A DNA stretch of 30,850 nt from positions 1-30,850 of the IMG/VR virus record IMGVR_UViG_3300042691_013765. One strand, written 5' to 3'. Shown here one piece after another: positions 24,301-30,850 of the stretch. The DNA comes from a virus. The position numbers and the translations under genes are program-made. How positions within the stretch are numbered: the first letter of the stretch is position 1; the number at the start of each line of letters is the position of its first letter. The notes beneath the pieces are model-generated. The model made no database searches. It saw nothing but the letters and a program-made list of their open reading frames with translations, and was not told where the DNA came from.

Positions 24301-25149
24301 TTGAATCCAGTCCCCACCGGAATCTAGTAATAGAGCCTTGTTACCTGTTTGCGTAGCATAGTTAGATATCTTTTCCGCACCACTAAGAGCAGCGTCTATA
24401 TTCGTGTACTGCTTGACAGTAGCAAGACCAGCACCACTGTTTTGCCACACAGTTGCATTAGGCACCGAGCCATCTGTGTCAGCTTCAAACGTATAACCAT
24501 CGGCTGTGGCTGTTGCTGTAATCATTTCATATGAAGCAGCAAGTGTACTAAAAGCAAAGCCGAATGTAGAACCTGCTGCATCATTATCGATATCAGCAGC
24601 GCCTACAATTGATTTAGTAACAAATGTCTTTGGATTAGCTACAGGCTGTATATGATCCTTACCATTGATCATTGGTGGCCTTGGCATAAAAACCTGAGTT
24701 ACTGTTGTTCCGTTGTACTTCCAGACAGATCCACCACTTGCACCTGGGACGCCATAAATGTATTTACCATGTTGAACAATACGACTGTCTTGCGGATATC
24801 CAGTCACTGAACTAATCGGAGTCAATGCAGACGCACCATCTGACCACTCGGATATTACAGTGTTGGGTATAGCTGGATCTCCGGAGATTACAAGTATCTT
24901 TGATGCAGTATTGTTTGATTGCCTGTACTGCAACATGTTATGGATAGGGTCACCCGGAGTAGTCAACTGTGCGTGCATTCCAGGCCTGGTAGTTAAAGCT
25001 CCGCCGTCATTCCACAAGTTATCTGCAACTTGAACCAACCCATCCTGCAATCTGTTAGCAGTGGTGTTTGTGTCGATACCAATAAACTGACGATCACCAA
25101 ACGTATATGTCTGACGCACAGCTTGTGCGTTACGTGTTGTATCTGCCAT
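21367..25149 (-). CDS. Nozzle-like tail protein with beta-propeller repeats (1260 aa)
   Basis: ATG 25149 is preferred over 25173 because it overlaps the preceding stop as TAATG and has AAAGG upstream. The N-terminal motif GIDTNTTANRLQDGLVQVADNLW..GGALTTRPGM (about 23-58) and a C-terminal series (about 860-1060) with VGCVSPRGTVSLFGRLMWMS, GVLEFNNGVPE, MRLFVFAPTTYDTLN and YDLRTGGWTRW are typical of phage tail proteins with a beta-propeller, such as T7 gp12 nozzle-like proteins that close the tail tube. An inserted region (about 280-406), ending DSRGVLVDNIALHP, looks like a galactose-binding jelly roll and could touch cell-surface sugars. Its length is well above T7 gp12 (about 800). It follows the 94-residue protein and overlaps the next gene by 4 nt. 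Function inferred from pattern and order. Confidence 0.65.
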   Translation of the reverse strand: MADTTRNAQAVRQTYTFGDRQFIGIDTNTTANRLQDGLVQVADNLWNDGGALTTRPGMHAQLTTPGDPIHNMLQYRQSNNTASKILVISGDPAIPNTVISEWSDGASALTPISSVTGYPQDSRIVQHGKYIYGVPGASGGSVWKYNGTTVTQVFMPRPPMINGKDHIQPVANPKTFVTKSIVGAADIDNDAAGSTFGFAFSTLAASYEMITATATADGYTFEADTDGSVPNATVWQNSGAGLATVKQYTNIDAALSGAEKISNYATQTGNKALLLDSGGDWIQKTMTAPTYTYDGTTFKTGMYSLRCLMYNNDSLDSRRNHGVFVTVTGLDVSSNPIVGCVFTQIVQPTVAQSVTDWKEISLFVDFRPFAGTMTQVRIKLQTANAAQTTTGDSRGVLVDNIALHPILCNLAPNSEVVNASGLVQIRTRQQSGSLSPLRAGYVKGVAVRISSLNVTDLSNRDTVSLRVEFPEAYRANPPYMSLGIKNTGSATINWTGYGIYDPKYGYMSWNIFGINQTSRNNVASVYVRLEQDFDTTHDTVLMSIGELTTDGGLTPDVTYEYVFTRWKTEGGAERPPYYIENDVYTQGVEGLPSLASKSITTTAAMSMVELILNPADTSNSNLDLRYDTTEIAVATPAGIDFTNTVPALDQLRVVSGATGSVVYVDTSGTTRTVAVTANVPTSLTFKIRSVTTAPFPIWVQHTCAYSGYEYGHICIYRRGQGVFPDGRLRLIAVIPSDAVSATIGKNWRAEYTSVTVGSAFKRIKFIDRVPDGDILYEAGPYEPGYPFESGRDNLPIGCTAITEHARRLFLAKDNTVYATWMLNGINEAPVYTTLVPDQSDPNIFTKGTSFTVSSKYDNEKITALLSYAGDGMIVSNTTSAVLLVLRENSVLPVLGFDPTNFTIQSMLREPSVGCVSPRGTVSLFGRLMWMSPQGVLEFNNGVPENKSIQLRKLLSMNSSMNSADIQAAPFKNISFFAHDMRLFVFAPTTYDTLNSAAYVYDLRTGGWTRWFAPELTSTTTGFSAAAALTGGNDTSTMYIGTEYGQIYKLVGTADRILLPTSNPTPINWTLTTRQYGQTYSEGIAYYNLNRVSQVNVHYESKAELFKYTQPSSGNDFFATQDLQAGDLIRFTRTSGVVTLGTNYYVLATGLTRSKFRISLTVGGAEVANPGFSNDGAFVQLIDHTVGYNVQSVSADGVFSPVATPSTFVFAGGQNKTIALRDVYRDVFSQCVQISLSGSGRTPGVIYATHVHSSDARIPRV
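21421..21438 (-). other. Strong GC-rich hairpin near the end of the nozzle-like gene
   Basis: TCCGGGC and GCCCGGA form a perfect 7-bp stem with a 4-nt GTGC loop (7+4+7). The local GC richness stands out from the surroundings. In the late transcript it lies about 50 nt before the start of the 129-residue gene. It could be an RNA stability or processing element, or only a codon coincidence (SGRTPG). Confidence 0.35.
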
Positions 25150-25433
25150 TATCCGCAAGCCTTTCGTTGCCATGCATTTGTAAGCGTAGCAGATGTCTTA
25201 TATGTACTTATTACTGGAGATAACATATACAACCTAAACATAGGTATCGTATACGGAAGTGGTAGCGCAGAACATTGACTAGTGTCGGTTACCCAATTGT
25301 TACTTAGGCTGCCATCATATCCATACGTTGGGCAAGGACATGGGGTAGGAGTAGGAGGAAAAGGCCCAACACCACCGGGCGCAGCTAGTCCACCAACCCA
25401 TATGAAAAATGGTGACCTGAATCCAGCTGCCAT
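25149..25433 (-). CDS. Small Pro/Gly-rich protein (94 aa)
   Basis: Both ends sit in TAATG overlaps with the neighbouring genes, which supports it as real. The sequence opens MAAGFRSPFFIWVGGLAAPG, then GGVGPFPPTPTPCPCPTYGY, and continues with a Tyr/Ser/Thr-rich part ending ATLTNAWQRKACG. The MA-x-GFR-x-PF...GG start recalls small proteins encoded next to tail-fibre genes in other phages; I know no proven function. The hydrophobic N-terminus (FFIWVGGLAAPGG) is too short and glycine-rich to call a firm membrane span. A small tail accessory or attachment protein is the likeliest role. Confidence 0.6.
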   Translation of the reverse strand: MAAGFRSPFFIWVGGLAAPGGVGPFPPTPTPCPCPTYGYDGSLSNNWVTDTSQCSALPLPYTIPMFRLYMLSPVISTYKTSATLTNAWQRKACG

Positions 25434-27202
25434 TAGACTGGGTCAATCCCTGTGACTGGATCTGCTGTAGGACTTGTAGATAACGTGGCTGTCCAAGCTG
25501 CTGGTAGCGTAGCTCCATCATCTTCTTTATACACAGTCAATGTATTACCAGCGATTGACGTTTTATTACGCAATACGCGCATTGCATCAGTTACCGTTCG
25601 CCCACCATCGGCTCCACCGGCAATAGACCTACCAAGTAACTTATCTGCAATCGCGCTAAGCAAGTGTACGTGCATTGGTAGAATCAGAAACTCGTCACCT
25701 ACAGAGGGCTGCTGGTGAAGTGGTTCGTCAAACACCAAGTTGCCAGATGCGTTAGATGATGAGATTACAGTACACGAACCAGCAATACTTGACCCCTTCA
25801 AGAAAATTACAGTTTGATCATTAAACGCACTATTGACATATCCGGTTAAGGATGTTTTAACGGTAGTTGTAGTTGGAGCTGGAGATGCTTGCACTGTACC
25901 AAATACCGAACAATATCCCTTAGCAAGCAACGCCATGACATCAACCATTGAGTAACTACTAAGTTGTCCATATGTTGTAGAGTCTGAAGTAACAATAGTT
26001 GTCCATACGTTGAGTGGTACATTTAAAACGTCATTCTCAACATCCCCAGTCTTGCTTAGATTTTCTCGTAAATATCCACCAGCAGTAGTTGCAACTGGAT
26101 AAGTAACTGCACTACCAATATCGGTTAACCAAGGGTTACCCGCAGCGCCAGCATTTTTAAGATATGTACCAGCAAGACCTGCTGTTACATAAGCACTAAC
26201 ATTGTAATCCCAAATTTCTTGGACAGCAGTAGCGGCAAGTTCGGCATTAGTAATTGCATCTGAAGCAATAACAGTAGATGTAATTGCATCTGTTGCAAAC
26301 CGTATCTTATTACCGAGCGCAGCAGCTGACTGAATAACCAATGCGTCATCGGCAAATTTAGCAGCTGTAATAGCGTCAGCAGCAATAGCCGTTGCGGTAA
26401 TAGCTCCATTAGACATTGATGCTACAACATGACCGTTAGCAGTATTGACAGATGATGGTCGGTTAGCAGCAACAGTACGCATCACCTTTGTGCCATACGT
26501 ATCTGTACCTAGCGTTTCGTTAGATCCAGCAGTTGCATATGTGGCAACCTGTGCATTCCACACATCATTTGCTACCGAGCCAGCAATAATACGTCCTTCA
26601 GAAGCAGTTCCATCTGTACTAAGCCTGATTGTAATTGCACTGTTTGCAATGGCATCTGCATCAATAGCGTCAGTAGCAATAGCCGCTGCGTTAATAGCGT
26701 TAGCCGCAATAGTCCCTACACCTACGTTATTGGTCACGTTTGTTGTTGTAAATACTGTTGTTGCTGCCAATCCAACTGTAGAACCTTGATTGCCTACATT
26801 TCCCCAGTCAACACCAGCCTCGCCGTTTACGTTGACATCAAGAGTATTGCCAGCAGTTGTTGGATAAAGCGATGCTTGACTGCGTAAGGTAAATCGACCA
26901 ATACAAGAACCAACAACACTGACAGAGTCAACTGTACCAGTGGTAATAACGCACTCAAATTCACTGCCGTTAGCATAAAATGCGTCTGTTGTTGTGACAC
27001 GTACGTGATTTAAACCTGTTACACCATCAAAGTCTACGGTAAGTACTACGCCAGTAGTTGTTTGAGTTACATCGTTATCCTTGTATACCGAAACAACTGG
27101 AGTGCCAGCAAGCGTAAATGGCGCACCCGTAGATGGACGGAATGTAGTGAACTTAAAATCTATAATGCTTGACGCACTGAAATCACCTAGATATTTACTC
27201 AT
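25433..27202 (-). CDS. Tail fibre protein with hexapeptide-like repeats (589 aa)
   Basis: The N-terminal domain (1-108) reads GDFSASSIIDFKFTT..., TPVVSVYKDND, GVVLTVDFDGVTGLNHVRV, FYANGSEFECVITTGTVD and VVGSCIGRFTL, a beta-sandwich seen at the base of many phage fibres. The shaft has two blocks of AI-type repeats (163-192 and 265-329, for example NAAAIATDAIDADAIANSAI) suited to a trimeric beta-helical or coiled shaft. The C-terminal module (534-589: RTVTDAMRVLRNK..., TVYKEDDG, DPV) is shared with the spike at 28579-30303. GGGG is about 8 nt before ATG 27202. It overlaps the preceding gene by 4 nt and is followed in TAATG by the 94-residue protein. Confidence 0.75.
   Translation of the reverse strand: MSKYLGDFSASSIIDFKFTTFRPSTGAPFTLAGTPVVSVYKDNDVTQTTTGVVLTVDFDGVTGLNHVRVTTTDAFYANGSEFECVITTGTVDSVSVVGSCIGRFTLRSQASLYPTTAGNTLDVNVNGEAGVDWGNVGNQGSTVGLAATTVFTTTNVTNNVGVGTIAANAINAAAIATDAIDADAIANSAITIRLSTDGTASEGRIIAGSVANDVWNAQVATYATAGSNETLGTDTYGTKVMRTVAANRPSSVNTANGHVVASMSNGAITATAIAADAITAAKFADDALVIQSAAALGNKIRFATDAITSTVIASDAITNAELAATAVQEIWDYNVSAYVTAGLAGTYLKNAGAAGNPWLTDIGSAVTYPVATTAGGYLRENLSKTGDVENDVLNVPLNVWTTIVTSDSTTYGQLSSYSMVDVMALLAKGYCSVFGTVQASPAPTTTTVKTSLTGYVNSAFNDQTVIFLKGSSIAGSCTVISSSNASGNLVFDEPLHQQPSVGDEFLILPMHVHLLSAIADKLLGRSIAGGADGGRTVTDAMRVLRNKTSIAGNTLTVYKEDDGATLPAAWTATLSTSPTADPVTGIDPV
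26216..26716 (-). repeat. AI-repeat blocks in the fibre gene
   Basis: Two blocks of imperfect 12- to 24-nt repeats code for runs of [A/T]-I-x-A-D-A-I type (residues 163-192 and 265-329 of the fibre protein). They are probably rod-forming units that could change in number by recombination and so alter shaft length. Confidence 0.65.
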
Positions 27203-28302
27203 AGTACGTACCCCGCCATTGGATTAGCTGCTAAACCACCACCGCCAGCAGAAACTGTAGTTACACTATCAAAATCAAGAGCCATCCACGGACGCTGTAG
27301 CGTAAACTCTGTGACCGCATTAGTCGTAAAGTCTACATAAGCGTAACTACCTTGTGAAGGACCCCTCGTCCACCAATTCCAATGACTTACAGCATTTACA
27401 CTTTGTAAAAACAAAACAACATCATATTGTTTTCTGAATCCTACAAATAGTTTTGTATTTGTAGGCACTGTAACATTGCTCGGAAACATTAAGTCGTTCC
27501 ACGCAGACCATTCATTGTTATTATTACTTTGTAACAGCGCACCATTAGGAACAATGTCAAACGTACTTATAGGTGTCAGTGTACTTCCAACAATACTTCC
27601 TATGCGACATGATATTCCGCCAGCATTGTTGGTGTTTCCTTTGAATATAGCACGAACACCGCTTAGTGTTGCATTTGTTAAAGTTGCATCACCACCTAAT
27701 GTAAAAACTGCACCGTGATACTGACTATTAGTGCCATCGTATTGCGCCCAGCCTTGATAGATATGTCCGTACCATAAAGAACTTATTTGATACCCATAAA
27801 CATTTCTATCCCAGTTGTTAAATCCGCCTACAAGACTCCACGCAGTTCCTGACCACGAATATTGATGCGGCTCTGATATATATCGGTCTACGGCGTTTAT
27901 AAATGTGCCTAGAGTAAATGGTGTTCCAGTAACATATTCCACAACCCACGCATACGATTCACCTCGTGTAACCGAACCTGAAACTGTAGTAGTAATTTCT
28001 TGAGTTGTTTGACTGTGTGTTGTGTTGACCCACGCCAGATCTCCGTAAGCAACCCACGTTCCTGTAGGCAATCCAGTACTAGCGGTTACTGTCTGTATAC
28101 CAACTCGTACAGTTCCAGAACCCGGTGCTTGCGTTCCAGTGTAAATCAGTACTTTAGATACTACGCCTGTTGCTTCCGCACGAAATCTGTGACCCGATTT
28201 AGTTGTCGATTGTATTACAAACGTTTGCCAGCTCCGGTTATCGCTGATTCCGAACCTATATGGAAGCATTTCAACTGTGTGCTTATAAGGTACAACTGCC
28301 AT
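27199..28302 (-). CDS. Beta-rich receptor-binding / tail fibre candidate (367 aa)
   Basis: Two beta-sandwich-like halves are visible. The first (about 25-135) has GVVSKVLIYTGTQAPGSGTV and SGSVTRGESYAWVVEY; the second (about 190-345) has ATLTNATLSGVRAIFKGN and VTVPTNTKLFVGFRKQYDVV. Many exposed aromatic residues (WSGTAWSLVGGFNNWDRNVY, HWNWWTRG) suggest carbohydrate contact. The C-terminus ends AGGGGLAANPMAGYVL. This double-jelly-roll, Trp-rich look is common in phage adhesins, though I cannot name the family. AAAGG lies about 9 nt before ATG 28302. It is adjacent to the stop of the previous gene, and its own stop overlaps the tail fibre start by 4 nt. Confidence 0.6.
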   Translation of the reverse strand: MAVVPYKHTVEMLPYRFGISDNRSWQTFVIQSTTKSGHRFRAEATGVVSKVLIYTGTQAPGSGTVRVGIQTVTASTGLPTGTWVAYGDLAWVNTTHSQTTQEITTTVSGSVTRGESYAWVVEYVTGTPFTLGTFINAVDRYISEPHQYSWSGTAWSLVGGFNNWDRNVYGYQISSLWYGHIYQGWAQYDGTNSQYHGAVFTLGGDATLTNATLSGVRAIFKGNTNNAGGISCRIGSIVGSTLTPISTFDIVPNGALLQSNNNNEWSAWNDLMFPSNVTVPTNTKLFVGFRKQYDVVLFLQSVNAVSHWNWWTRGPSQGSYAYVDFTTNAVTEFTLQRPWMALDFDSVTTVSAGGGGLAANPMAGYVL

Positions 28303-28569
28303 TTAGATTGCCTTTACCCATAAGTCATTAGGATCCGAACATGACAGAGAGACAGTTTTACCTGCAATACTTTCTTGAGTGTAATCAAGTAAAGCCATCA
28401 ATTTAAGTGTAGGTAACCAAACCCCGTCATTACTTAAATACGATTCTAATGTTGCAAAGTCTGTAAAAGTCATACCCGTTTCAGGGCTATCACTAAAGAA
28501 TGCTGTAATTTGACCATCCTGTGATACGTCTACACTTAACAACTGTACTTGTACATTTACAAATGGCAT
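28303..28569 (-). CDS. Small hypothetical tail-region protein (88 aa)
   Basis: ATG 28569 has a strong AAGGAGA site about 5 nt upstream. The protein has a beta start (PFVNVQVQLLSVDVSQDGQI) followed by an alpha/beta part (FTDFATLESYLSNDGVWLPTLKLMALLDYTQ) and ends VSLSCSDPNDLWVKAI. It sits between the spike and the Trp-rich adhesin candidate, and the stop is directly followed by the next ATG. It could be a fibre adaptor or chaperone. No family recognised. Confidence 0.65.
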   Translation of the reverse strand: MPFVNVQVQLLSVDVSQDGQITAFFSDSPETGMTFTDFATLESYLSNDGVWLPTLKLMALLDYTQESIAGKTVSLSCSDPNDLWVKAI

Positions 28570-28578
28570 TACGTCTCC

Positions 28579-30303
28579 TTATACCGGATCTACCGTCACG
28601 TCAGCTGTATTCGACAACGATCCAGTCCACGCTTCCGTTGAGTCATCTTCTTTGTATACAATCATTGTGCCTGTACCTACAGACACCTTATTACGCATTG
28701 CTCGCAATGCAGATCGTACAGTACGCTCGTTTAACGTACCAGCGTTAGCACCGCCACCGATGTCTGCACTTAGAATCTCGTTTGCAACAGATTGCAGCTT
28801 GATCGTCATCACCGCGCCGTTAGTACCTGCAGCACCCTTTACAACAACTGTCACATCATCTGCCCCTGCCGCTATTGCGGCATTAGGTAGATCTAAACGG
28901 TAAACACCCGGCATCGTGCTTGCGTTAACTTCTTTAAATCCGCCAGACACCCAACCGTCAGTCATAAGTGATAAAGACACTAGGGTAATAGGTACGGCTA
29001 GACTACGTGTACGGTTAAATGTAGCTGACAGCCCAGCTGTAGATGCTGTAAGCCCTGTAACACCAAGGTACAACTCAATGCTTTGTGATGTGCTACCCGG
29101 AACAATTGTAATTGCACTAGAGTTGCGCTCTGTAGGATTGTATAAACCAGTCGCAGTCAAACTATAGTCGTTATAAGCACCAATATGTGGTGTGCCGTTT
29201 CCTGACCAAGGATTGCCAAACATATCAGTTGTTGGTACACCAGTTGCGCTGTATCCCGGTTGACCAGCAAGTGCAGGAATAACAGTTGTACCAGTAAGTG
29301 TTCCTGCGTTTTCTAAGTACACACCGTAACCAGAACGTTCGCAATTTGGACTTATACCAAATAATCTGTTTTCACTTACGCTCTGTAAGTTGTATGGACT
29401 AATGTAATTAATTCCATATCCTGTATATGAAAATGAGTTAGTTTGAATCCACGCCGAATTTTCAATAGCATTACCCGTAGAAACAGTACTCGCACCTTGT
29501 GTAAGAATCCAAGTAGAACCTCCCGGACGAATACTTGACCACAAGTTAACACAATTTTTTGCGATAATGTTTCCTTTACTATTACTTGCACTGACACCAG
29601 TAGAGTCACAGTTGACCATATAAATGCCTCTTGGGCCAACTACGCCACCAGTCGGAAGTGCTATATAAAAACCTACGCATCTATCAAGTGTTATGTTGTA
29701 ATCATAATTTGACCCAGTAGCAGCAAAGCTTGTATTGTCGTTATATCCTCCAGAACTTCCGGGATACAACATACATTTTGTAAATAAATAATTTCTTGAA
29801 GCAAGTATGTATGCACCAGTATTGACTACGGAAATTGCAGTGTTTTGCTGAAAAGACGTACCTGCCCATATGCATTTATCAAACTTTAAATCAGTTGTGT
29901 TTACCAGCAAGATTATTGTTCCGTTTATAACTGCTGATTCAAAAATTAAACTTTCAAAAATCAAGTTACTTTTTAATGTTATTGATATTAACGTTCCACT
30001 TCCAACACCAGTGCTTACATCTGATGTTGAACGGTTAGAAATTAATACTCTTCCAGCAGTAACTCCAGAAAATTGACTACCCGTAGGATTTCCGATAATA
30101 CGTGTAGTAGTGCTATAGGTTCCATCAATAGGTATTACACCTGACATATCTCGATAATCACCCGGTGCAATATATAATGTGTCACCAGATCCTATACCTG
30201 TACTACTTACAGCCCTACGAAATGTCCTCCATGCTTGTCCAGCCGATTGCCCAAGACCAGTATTAGCGTCGTTACCATCTACCCTCAAATAGTAAGTAGC
30301 CAT
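28579..30303 (-). CDS. Beta-helix tail spike (574 aa)
   Basis: The N-terminal stretch YYLRVDGNDANTGLGQ...AWRTFRRAVSS...GDTLYIAPGDYRD (about 4-50) is the usual start of right-handed parallel beta-helix (pectate-lyase-like) proteins. The following 300 residues show beta-helix rungs (LKSNLIFESLIFESAVING, TDLKFDKCIWAG, NYLFTKCMLYPGS, GNIIAKNCVNLWS). Phage spikes of this fold bind and often cut surface polysaccharide; no certain catalytic acid pair can be named here. From about 380 the protein becomes beta-sandwich, and the last 49 residues (526-574) are the VYKEDD module shared with the 589-residue fibre. It starts in TAATG overlap with the 74-residue gene. Probably the main host-specificity determinant. 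Confidence 0.75.
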   Translation of the reverse strand: MATYYLRVDGNDANTGLGQSAGQAWRTFRRAVSSTGIGSGDTLYIAPGDYRDMSGVIPIDGTYSTTTRIIGNPTGSQFSGVTAGRVLISNRSTSDVSTGVGSGTLISITLKSNLIFESLIFESAVINGTIILLVNTTDLKFDKCIWAGTSFQQNTAISVVNTGAYILASRNYLFTKCMLYPGSSGGYNDNTSFAATGSNYDYNITLDRCVGFYIALPTGGVVGPRGIYMVNCDSTGVSASNSKGNIIAKNCVNLWSSIRPGGSTWILTQGASTVSTGNAIENSAWIQTNSFSYTGYGINYISPYNLQSVSENRLFGISPNCERSGYGVYLENAGTLTGTTVIPALAGQPGYSATGVPTTDMFGNPWSGNGTPHIGAYNDYSLTATGLYNPTERNSSAITIVPGSTSQSIELYLGVTGLTASTAGLSATFNRTRSLAVPITLVSLSLMTDGWVSGGFKEVNASTMPGVYRLDLPNAAIAAGADDVTVVVKGAAGTNGAVMTIKLQSVANEILSADIGGGANAGTLNERTVRSALRAMRNKVSVGTGTMIVYKEDDSTEAWTGSLSNTADVTVDPV

Positions 30304-30527
30304 TATTGAGCCGCCAATCCAACTTGAGTAGCCATAATATTGGAGAATTCAATAACGTACCGTTCTTGAAACACAAGGTCTTGTTGCGCCCACCAAGTAA
30401 ATACACTTGTGCCATCAACTCCCATATTGGCAATCAATTTGCCATCATTGTCAAATATGTCACCAAAGACAAGCCAGTCAGCAGCAGTATTTGGATTACG
30501 CTCTATGCGGAAGTTTATAAAGTTCAT
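30303..30527 (-). CDS. Small hypothetical protein (74 aa)
   Basis: It reads MNFINFRIERNPNTAADWLV, then FGDIFDNDGKLIANMGVDGT and a Trp/aromatic stretch VFTWWAQQDLVFQERYVIEF. The pattern is mostly beta and resembles short proteins that sit before fibre genes. It is in ATGA overlap with the upstream gene and TAATG overlap with the spike gene, so translation is coupled to both. No family recognised; a tail accessory role fits the location. Confidence 0.6.
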   Translation of the reverse strand: MNFINFRIERNPNTAADWLVFGDIFDNDGKLIANMGVDGTSVFTWWAQQDLVFQERYVIEFSNIMATQVGLAAQ

Positions 30528-30715
30528 TTCTTCACCTTCCTGTTTGCAATAGCAACCAACGTAAGATCACGTAGCATCTCAAGGTCTGATGTACTCATAA
30601 AGTCTAGGTTGTCAGCAATCTGACGCAATACCAAAGCCTCACCAAAAGGTATCTTGACTTCAGGGACGTTAGCGATCTTCTTTACAAATTTGCTTAGCCA
30701 AGACATTTTATTCAC
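30524..30715 (-). CDS. Small hypothetical protein (63 aa)
   Basis: The longest start is GTG 30715, overlapping the preceding stop by 8 nt (GTGAATAA). ATG 30706, one nt after that stop, is an equal alternative giving 60 residues. The protein is amphipathic helical and basic at both ends: MSWLSKFVKKIANVPEVKIP, then GEALVLRQIADNLDF and SDLEMLRDLTLVAIANRKVKK. No membrane span or motif. It lies between a possible holin gene and the fibre cluster. Function unknown. Confidence 0.6.
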   Translation of the reverse strand: MNKMSWLSKFVKKIANVPEVKIPFGEALVLRQIADNLDFMSTSDLEMLRDLTLVAIANRKVKK

Positions 30716-30850
30716 TTACCTTTTTTAAAGACTTCTCAATGATTAGGTTAAAAGCTTGTACCGTACGCAGACCAAGAGTACCAAGTAAAAATGATAATCC
30801 GATCATCTGATGTGGCTGTTCCCAGCCTAGTTGATGAGCCATGATAGGAG
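30708..30850 (-). CDS. Possible holin C-terminus, cut by window edge
   Basis: The frame is open from the window's right edge to TAA 30710-30708. ATG 30842 would give 44 residues but has no ribosome binding site, so the gene probably continues beyond the window. The visible part has one clear membrane span (MIGLSFLLGTLGLRTVQAFN) followed by a basic tail EKSLKKVSE. Small membrane proteins with this layout near late genes are often holins, which permeabilise the inner membrane at lysis. That is a guess from hydrophobicity and location; no endolysin is visible in the window. Confidence 0.5.
   Translation of the reverse strand, partial: PIMAHQLGWEQPHQMIGLSFLLGTLGLRTVQAFNLIIEKSLKKVSE

Noticed and set aside
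30723-30729. T TTA AAA slippery heptamer near the end of the possible holin gene
   Set aside because: A -1 shift meets a stop within a few codons, and +1 does too, so no fusion protein would form.
1-30850. tRNA genes, CRISPR arrays, insertion sequences, integrase or attachment sites
   Set aside because: Looked for by eye on both strands; no cloverleaf, regular spaced repeats, transposase or integrase motifs were seen. Phage lifestyle (lytic or temperate) cannot be settled from this window alone.

Overview
The window is part of the genome of a tailed double-stranded DNA phage of podovirus type; no host gene, tRNA, rRNA, integrase, CRISPR array or insertion sequence is seen. Genes are packed with overlapping start and stop codons (TAATG, ATGA and 8-nt overlaps). 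Many have bacterial Shine-Dalgarno sites (GAAGGGA, AGGAAGGA, AGGAGG), so the host is a bacterium, but nothing in the sequence names it.

The genome is split into two convergent blocks. The left block (1-7847, + strand) is early/middle replication and recombination: two unknown genes, a VRR-NUC nuclease, an unknown gene, an ERF-type single-strand annealing protein, a Gam/Gp157-like protein, a 44-residue single-span membrane protein, a DNA-binding protein, a winged-helix replication initiator, a small acidic protein, a probable helicase loader, a small unknown protein, a DnaB-type helicase and a LuxR-type helix-turn-helix regulator. A cluster of direct repeats followed by an AT-rich stretch lies inside the linker of the initiator gene, as in lambda gene O, and is the best candidate for the replication origin.

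The right block (30850-7735, - strand) is late and virion-related. Read in transcription order it holds the end of a possible holin gene, two small proteins, a beta-helix tail spike, a small protein, a beta-rich receptor-binding candidate, a repeat-rich tail fibre, a 94-residue proline-rich protein, a 1260-residue nozzle-like tail protein, a 129-residue beta protein, three probable DNA-ejection proteins of 440, 605 and 3299 residues, and a 56-residue basic protein. The order nozzle, small protein, then three ejection proteins of rising size matches T7 genes 12 to 16.

The outstanding object is the 3299-residue protein. It carries an HEVVH zincin motif, a region resembling the ART-like domain of phage 'polyvalent' proteins, a long coiled coil, an Asp/Gly repeat, hydrophobic segments and a C-terminal domain resembling those of large injected phage proteins. 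Its Shine-Dalgarno and start codon are buried in a 40-nt hairpin that begins 6 nt after the stop codon of the preceding gene. This looks like a translational-coupling switch.

The two blocks overlap by 113 bp tail to tail at 7735-7847. A strong inverted repeat just beyond could end rightward transcription.
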